The notes under the pieces: model-generated
What the model was told of the DNA's origin: nothing
Databases searched by the model: none
The model's input: the letters and a program-made list of their open reading frames with translations, nothing else
Virus record (IMG/VR): IMGVR_UViG_3300049489_001327
Span: 1-33,600 of that record
Strand: one strand, 5' to 3'
Length of the DNA: 33,600 nucleotides
DNA from: a virus
Part shown: piece after piece, positions 29,895-33,600 of the stretch
How the letters are laid out: each line of letters begins with the position of its first letter
Position numbering within the stretch: the first letter of the stretch is position 1
Translations under genes and position numbers: made by a program

Positions 29895-30146
29895 GTGGAA
29901 AGCGCCAAACCCGTCAAACCACCTCAGGCGTTTCTGCTCAAAGACACCCGCCACTACACCATCGCCTGCTTCCGGGACGACCGGAGAAGCCGCAATAAGG
30001 ACTACGTGGTCGTCACCTACAACTTTATCGGCTCCGTCTATCTGTGCCGGGCGTCTCTGAAATTCATCATGAACAAGTACCACAAGCAGTGTTTCTGCTT
30101 TGAGAAGAGGGAGCAGTTTGAGATTCAAAAAGACATTGATTTCTAA
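29895..30146 (+). CDS. Small unknown protein (83 aa)
   Basis: The GTG at 29895 has a perfect AGGAGG four bases upstream. The product is basic, with three Cys (ACFRDD, YLCRAS, CFCF region) and aromatic residues (HYTIACF, YVVVTYNFIGSVYLC). It is compact and has no membrane segment. A zinc-binding or reduced-Cys fold is possible but unproven. It lies just upstream of the scaffold gene. Confidence 0.7.
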   Translation: MESAKPVKPPQAFLLKDTRHYTIACFRDDRRSRNKDYVVVTYNFIGSVYLCRASLKFIMNKYHKQCFCFEKREQFEIQKDIDF

Positions 30147-30156
30147 AACCCCTTGA

Positions 30157-30171
30157 AAAACAAGTTGTTTT
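30157..30171. promoter_or_regulatory. 15-bp palindrome upstream of the scaffold gene
   Basis: AAAACAA-G-TTGTTTT is a perfect dyad with one central base, placed 52 bases before the scaffold start and 10 bases after the stop of the 83-aa gene. It could be an operator or a short hairpin. No clear promoter overlaps it. Confidence 0.4.
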
Positions 30172-30208
30172 GGTTCAAAATCAGCAAAACACTCACAAAG
30201 GAGATCGC

Positions 30209-31213
30209 GTGGAATCTGCGCAAGGAGAGAGCCCGTCATCAGGAAACCCGGTTGCCGAAGCCGCAGAGGCCGGTCAACAGGTGTTTGAGCAGCAGCGCGC
30301 CGTGGAGCGTGAGCTCCAGGAGCTGGCCGACGAGGAGGCCGCCCGCTACAAAGCCAAGGTCAAGATCAACGGGCGCACCGAGGAGAAAACCCTCAAAGAG
30401 ATCATCGACGGCTACCGGGTGAACACCGCGGCCGAAGAGCGGTTCCGCACAGCGGCCGAGGAGCGCAAGAGGGCACAGGAGCTCTACGAGAGCCACAAGC
30501 AGGAGAGGGAGGCCGCCAAAGGTCTCCTAAGCCTGATCGAGAGCCTGAAGGAGTCGCCCAAAACGGCCCTTCAGTTCCTGCAGGAGACAGGCGTGGACCT
30601 CAACGCCCTGGTGTCCGACTACATCGGGGAGCAGACCCGTCTGTCCCAGATGAGCCCTGAGGAGCGCCGCATCATGGAGCTGCAGGAGAGGCTAGAGGGC
30701 TTTGAGAAGAAGGAGGAGCTGTCCAAAAAGGAGATGCAGGAGCGGGAGCAGGAGGCCATGCGCCGACAGGTGGACGCCGCCATTCAGAACGAGCTTGGAG
30801 ACTCCATTGAGCGCATTGAGGGCATGAGCCTCAAGGAGCTCTCCGCCCTAGACGCCGACGACCCTAGGCGCCGCAACGTCTACCTGTCCCTAGAACGCGC
30901 CCTCCAAATCGGCCTGTATCAGCTCAACAGCAAGGGGCAGTTCCAAAGCTTCGACGCCCTCTACAAAAGGGGCAAAGGGTTTGTGGACTCCCTCACCGAA
31001 AGCGGCAAACGCGCCGCCGTCCAGGAGCTCGCCAGCGGCAAAGCGCCCATCCCCAAGGAGCTCTCCAAGGCCGTGCGCGAACACGACATCAAGACGCTGC
31101 GCGCCCCACACGCCCCCCGCAGATCGGCACCCTCAGAACCCTCAAAACCCAAAAACCAGCCCACCACCATCGACTCCGCCTTTGAGAGCATACAAAAAAA
31201 GCTCCAACGCTAA
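30209..31213 (+). CDS. Capsid scaffolding protein (334 aa)
   Basis: I use the GTG at 30209, with AAAGGAG five bases upstream. The product is hydrophilic and almost wholly helical, with coiled coils (about 15-110 and 150-195). Residues 45-66 have KVKINGRTEEKTLKEIIDGY, a pattern that recurs in phage scaffolds, where a beta turn precedes the long helices. The C-terminus is basic and Pro/Ser-rich with a final helix (IDSAFESIQKKLQR), as needed to bind the capsid shell. Position two genes before the major capsid gene agrees. It directs prohead assembly and leaves before DNA entry. Confidence 0.78.
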   Translation: MESAQGESPSSGNPVAEAAEAGQQVFEQQRAVERELQELADEEAARYKAKVKINGRTEEKTLKEIIDGYRVNTAAEERFRTAAEERKRAQELYESHKQEREAAKGLLSLIESLKESPKTALQFLQETGVDLNALVSDYIGEQTRLSQMSPEERRIMELQERLEGFEKKEELSKKEMQEREQEAMRRQVDAAIQNELGDSIERIEGMSLKELSALDADDPRRRNVYLSLERALQIGLYQLNSKGQFQSFDALYKRGKGFVDSLTESGKRAAVQELASGKAPIPKELSKAVREHDIKTLRAPHAPRRSAPSEPSKPKNQPTTIDSAFESIQKKLQR

Positions 31214-31562
31214 TTCCAAACTTGAAACGCCGATTTGTTTTTTGAAACATCGGCGTCCACTCTGTAAAACTCATCTCATCTAAATTAAATAAACACTCAC
31301 AAATTGTTACATCAAAAATAAAATAATTTTATTTTGAAATGACACGACGAATTTTAGAAAAGCAAAAAACACGTATTTTTGGGGGTTAAAACACCCGTGG
31401 TATTTTGAAAGAAATAAAGACCCTCCGAGCACGCCTACCGGCAGACGCTGCGTCATCTTTCAGACCGCGGCCTCATCGCGAGCCAGTCAAGATAAAGAGA
31501 CTTTTTTTTTATTTTGAAACACTGGCCGAGGCTGATCCTTGGCCGTAACGCTGAGGAAACTC
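31214..31562. promoter_or_regulatory. Long non-coding segment between scaffold and capsid genes
   Basis: No supported gene. It holds an 8-bp hairpin ACGCCGAT/ATCGGCGT (31227-31256), a 21-bp AT palindrome with 10-bp arms (31315-31335), three exact TATTTTGAAA copies (31330, 31401 and 31510) plus a TTTTTTGAAA variant (31238), a GACGC-T-GCGTC dyad (31444-31454) and a GC-rich leader hairpin GGCCGAGG/CCTTGGCC (31524-31544) just before the next ribosome site. This is the largest gap in the late genes and probably controls capsid expression. Confidence 0.6.
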
Positions 31563-32087
31563 ATGACAACCCTAGTACCCCTACTCAACAACGACGCCCT
31601 CAACCGATCCCAAGATTATGTCATCACGCTGCCGTTTGTTCTGACCGCCGGAACAGGCGTGAACACAGCGTCTTTTGTAGGCCCCGAGGTCCCTCAACTT
31701 CTGATTGAAGGGGGCACGGGCGCTGCCCTGACCACCATCACGCAAAGTTCGGTGAACGCGCTTTTGGGTTCCACAAACGAAGTTGTGGTGGCAACGGCCT
31801 TTGGGACAACAGCCATGGTGGACAACAACACCTACGCGTTTGTTTTGAACTGCGACAATCAGATTGACCGTGTGGACCTTGTGGAGGTCACCGTCAACAT
31901 CGCAGGCACCATAGGTCAATCCATCGGCGTGGGCACCAAAACGGCTTTGACAGACACGGCCTTCGCGCTGACTCAAGTGTTCGTCACCCCCCTTGGAAAC
32001 ATCGCTGGGCGCATCACATACACAGCGGTTTCCGCTGCGGCCACAGCTGGGCACATCGTGTTCAAGCTTCACACTGTTTTGAAGTGA
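31563..32087 (+). CDS. Capsid accessory / decoration-type protein (174 aa)
   Basis: I use the ATG at 31563, with GAGGAA five bases upstream; the longer TTG reading begins inside a leader hairpin. The product is Thr/Val/Ala-rich, all-beta by alternation (YVITLPFVLTAGTGVN, then VEVTVNIAGTIGQSIGVG and AGRITYTAVSAAAT), with one Cys and no membrane segment. It lies directly before the major capsid gene, the usual place of decoration or head-stabilising proteins in many phages. No family is firmly recognised. Confidence 0.65.
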   Translation: MTTLVPLLNNDALNRSQDYVITLPFVLTAGTGVNTASFVGPEVPQLLIEGGTGAALTTITQSSVNALLGSTNEVVVATAFGTTAMVDNNTYAFVLNCDNQIDRVDLVEVTVNIAGTIGQSIGVGTKTALTDTAFALTQVFVTPLGNIAGRITYTAVSAAATAGHIVFKLHTVLK

Positions 32088-32153
32088 TTTTTTCCCTCAT
32101 TCACAAATGATGTTGAAAAAAAAGATTTTTTTTAGGCAATTCAGGAGACACAC

Positions 32154-33503
32154 ATGAGTTCAGTATCCAGTCAAAGCGTCATTGACCTATTTAAGAGGGT
32201 CTACGGTCAGCTCAACGATCTGCGTCCCGAAACGGACATTTTGGACAAGTTGATCCCTTTTGAGAATTCCCAGAGGATCGGGGACAGCTACGTCGAAGAC
32301 TTCATTTTGGGAGACTCCGTGGGCATCACCTTTGCGGGGACCGCTCAGGACGCCTTCTCCATCCGTCCGCCCATCGCCGGGACCGTGAAGCAAAGCTCCA
32401 TCAAGGGCTCACAGACCGTGCTCTCCGACGTGCTCTCCTGGGGCTTTATGGCCCGTGGCGCGACCACAGAGGCTGCCTTCTTCGACTCCACCAAGCTTGT
32501 GATGAAGAATCACTTGGAGTCTCATAATAAATTTATCAATGTGGCTAAGGTTTACGGGCAATCCCCTGATCTGTTGGGCTTTGTGTCCTTCGCTCCTTCT
32601 GGAACCGTGTACCGCGGAGCGACCTACAGCGGCTCCGGGAACGTGACGCTGACACGAGCGGACGGCTCCACCATCGCGTTCACAGCGGGCATAAACGTGG
32701 CTGCCAAAGCGATTCTGTTCGCCCCTGGTCAATTCGCCGCTGGTTTCTGGACCGGCAAACAGGGCGTGGTCGTTAAGCAGGTCAACTCCTCTGGCACCGT
32801 GGTGGCCTCTGGCAAGCTGGTCTCCTGGGACGCGTCTTTAGGCTACATTGTGGTTGATTTCGTACCTGTGGCCCCCTCTGCGGTGTCCGGCGCCGGATCT
32901 CTGCGCATCGCCTACGACGGGTGGGAAAGCGGTTTGGAGCTTGTGGGGATGAAGAGGATTCTGACCAACACAAGCACTCTGTTTGGCATCGACGCCTCCC
33001 AGTACCCCCTGTGGGCCGGCAATGTGGTCAATCTGCAGAACAAACGCTTTGACCTCAAAGCCGTGTTCCTCGGTGTGGCCAACGCCATCAATGCGGGTGG
33101 TCTGAACGAGCCTTTGGACATCCTGGTCAACCCCCGCACCTACGGGAACATGGCCAACGATGAGGCCTCCTTCCGCAAATACGACGCCAAATACGTTCCC
33201 TCCCAAGGCACCAACGGCTTTGAGGCCATTGAGTACTACGCCGCCAACGGGGTCAACCGCATTGTGAGCTGCTCCTGTGTGAAAGAGGGCGACGCGATTG
33301 GGATCGTCAACAAGCACTGGCGCTTCTCCGGCTCACAGCTCCCCGCCTTCAAGGTCACAGGGATTGATCAACAAGTCATCTTCCCTCTTCAAGACAACGC
33401 CGGTTTTGCCGTCAGAAGCTACGCAGACGCGTACCTCATGTGCCGTATGCCCGCTAAGCAGATTCTTTTCGTGAATATAAACGACGAAGGGGTGTCTTTC
33501 TGA
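32154..33503 (+). CDS. Major capsid protein (449 aa)
   Basis: The ATG at 32154 has AGGAG six bases upstream. The order fits HK97-fold capsids of podoviruses: an N-terminal helical arm (1-35), residues 315-350 with GGLNEPLDILVNPRTYGNMA, then YYAANGVNRIVSC (361-373) and VKEGDAIGI (376-384), and the end FAVRSYADAYLMCRMPAKQI (418-437). Residues about 148-255 are an inserted beta domain (GNVTLTRADG, VVKQVNSSGTVV), as is common in this group. The last nine codons lie in the terminal repeat. A terminator follows. Confidence 0.88.
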   Translation: MSSVSSQSVIDLFKRVYGQLNDLRPETDILDKLIPFENSQRIGDSYVEDFILGDSVGITFAGTAQDAFSIRPPIAGTVKQSSIKGSQTVLSDVLSWGFMARGATTEAAFFDSTKLVMKNHLESHNKFINVAKVYGQSPDLLGFVSFAPSGTVYRGATYSGSGNVTLTRADGSTIAFTAGINVAAKAILFAPGQFAAGFWTGKQGVVVKQVNSSGTVVASGKLVSWDASLGYIVVDFVPVAPSAVSGAGSLRIAYDGWESGLELVGMKRILTNTSTLFGIDASQYPLWAGNVVNLQNKRFDLKAVFLGVANAINAGGLNEPLDILVNPRTYGNMANDEASFRKYDAKYVPSQGTNGFEAIEYYAANGVNRIVSCSCVKEGDAIGIVNKHWRFSGSQLPAFKVTGIDQQVIFPLQDNAGFAVRSYADAYLMCRMPAKQILFVNINDEGVSF

Positions 33504-33600
33504 TAGCTTAAATAAAGGACAACTCCTTCAATAAAGAGGGGTTGTCCCTTTTGCATTTAAAGGGTTTTTATGGCTTCATTAGACATCGCCTCTTACGGGT
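33474..33600. repeat. Terminal direct repeat, right copy
   Basis: Exact copy of bases 1-127. It carries the capsid gene stop (33501-33503), the post-capsid hairpin and the first codons of the 88-aa gene, which is complete only at the left end. The non-redundant genome is therefore 33,473 bp. Confidence 0.95.
33517..33552 (+). terminator. Terminator after the major capsid gene (right copy)
   Basis: Same hairpin as at 44-79, repeated because of the terminal overlap. GGACAAC and GTTGTCC pair and are followed by CTTTT. Confidence 0.65.

Noticed and set aside
31227-31256. Intrinsic terminator after the scaffold gene
   Set aside because: The 8-bp stem is good but no T-run follows the right arm; the T-run lies in the loop.

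Overview
The window is a complete tailed-phage genome of podovirus type. The first 127 bases are repeated exactly as the last 127 (1-127 = 33474-33600), so the sequence closes into a circle of 33,473 bp; 127 is also a common maximum assembly k-mer, so the repeat is probably an assembly overlap and not a packaged terminal repeat. The virion genes are those of a short-tailed phage: terminase, scaffold, HK97-fold capsid, adaptor, tail nozzle, portal, a run of ejection-type internal proteins and several fibres, with no tape measure, tail tube or sheath. Genes are led by Shine-Dalgarno (SD) sites and often start with GTG. The host cannot be named; a Gram-negative bacterium is likely from the virion type only. 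I see no integrase, DNA polymerase, RNA polymerase, tRNA or CRISPR array.

Layout. 1-15792 (+): end of the major capsid gene, a small head-region protein, a fibre, an acidic protein, the head-tail adaptor, a very large nozzle (1354 aa), portal, four internal or ejection-type proteins, a small beta protein and two tail fibres. 15846-16981 (+): small membrane or coiled-coil proteins and two unknown proteins. 17052-18036 (-): a three-gene block (85 aa, a 30-aa membrane peptide, a 194-aa unknown with an N-terminal hydrophobic segment), a candidate lysis or accessory cassette. A divergent control region with three inverted repeats (18052-18122) separates it from a recombination-type gene (18149) and an exported protein (18943) on the plus strand. 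19386-19838 (-) encodes an AlpA-like regulator with two AT-hook-like motifs.

19839-25900 is AT-richer and holds regulation and replication: a structured non-coding segment with a tandem 28-bp repeat, two paralogous winged-helix proteins, a small helicase-loader-like protein and a DnaB helicase. The second winged-helix gene (21338-22960) resembles lambda gene O in layout: an N-terminal DNA-binding domain, then a linker whose DNA carries two tandem 21-bp repeats, an inverted copy and an AT-rich tract, then a C-terminal domain. I propose this as the replication origin. Replication presumably uses the phage helicase and the host polymerase. 25007-25441 has two matched promoter-like sites, one of which could make a terminated RNA of about 90 nt.

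25442-33503 (+): two HTH-type proteins, small overlapping genes, a RuvC-like resolvase, small and large terminase, three small unknown proteins, scaffold, a long non-coding gap (31214-31562), a capsid accessory protein and the major capsid protein. The portal lies after capsid, adaptor and nozzle, which is not the usual order. Functions given below come from motifs and context read by eye; no database search was run.
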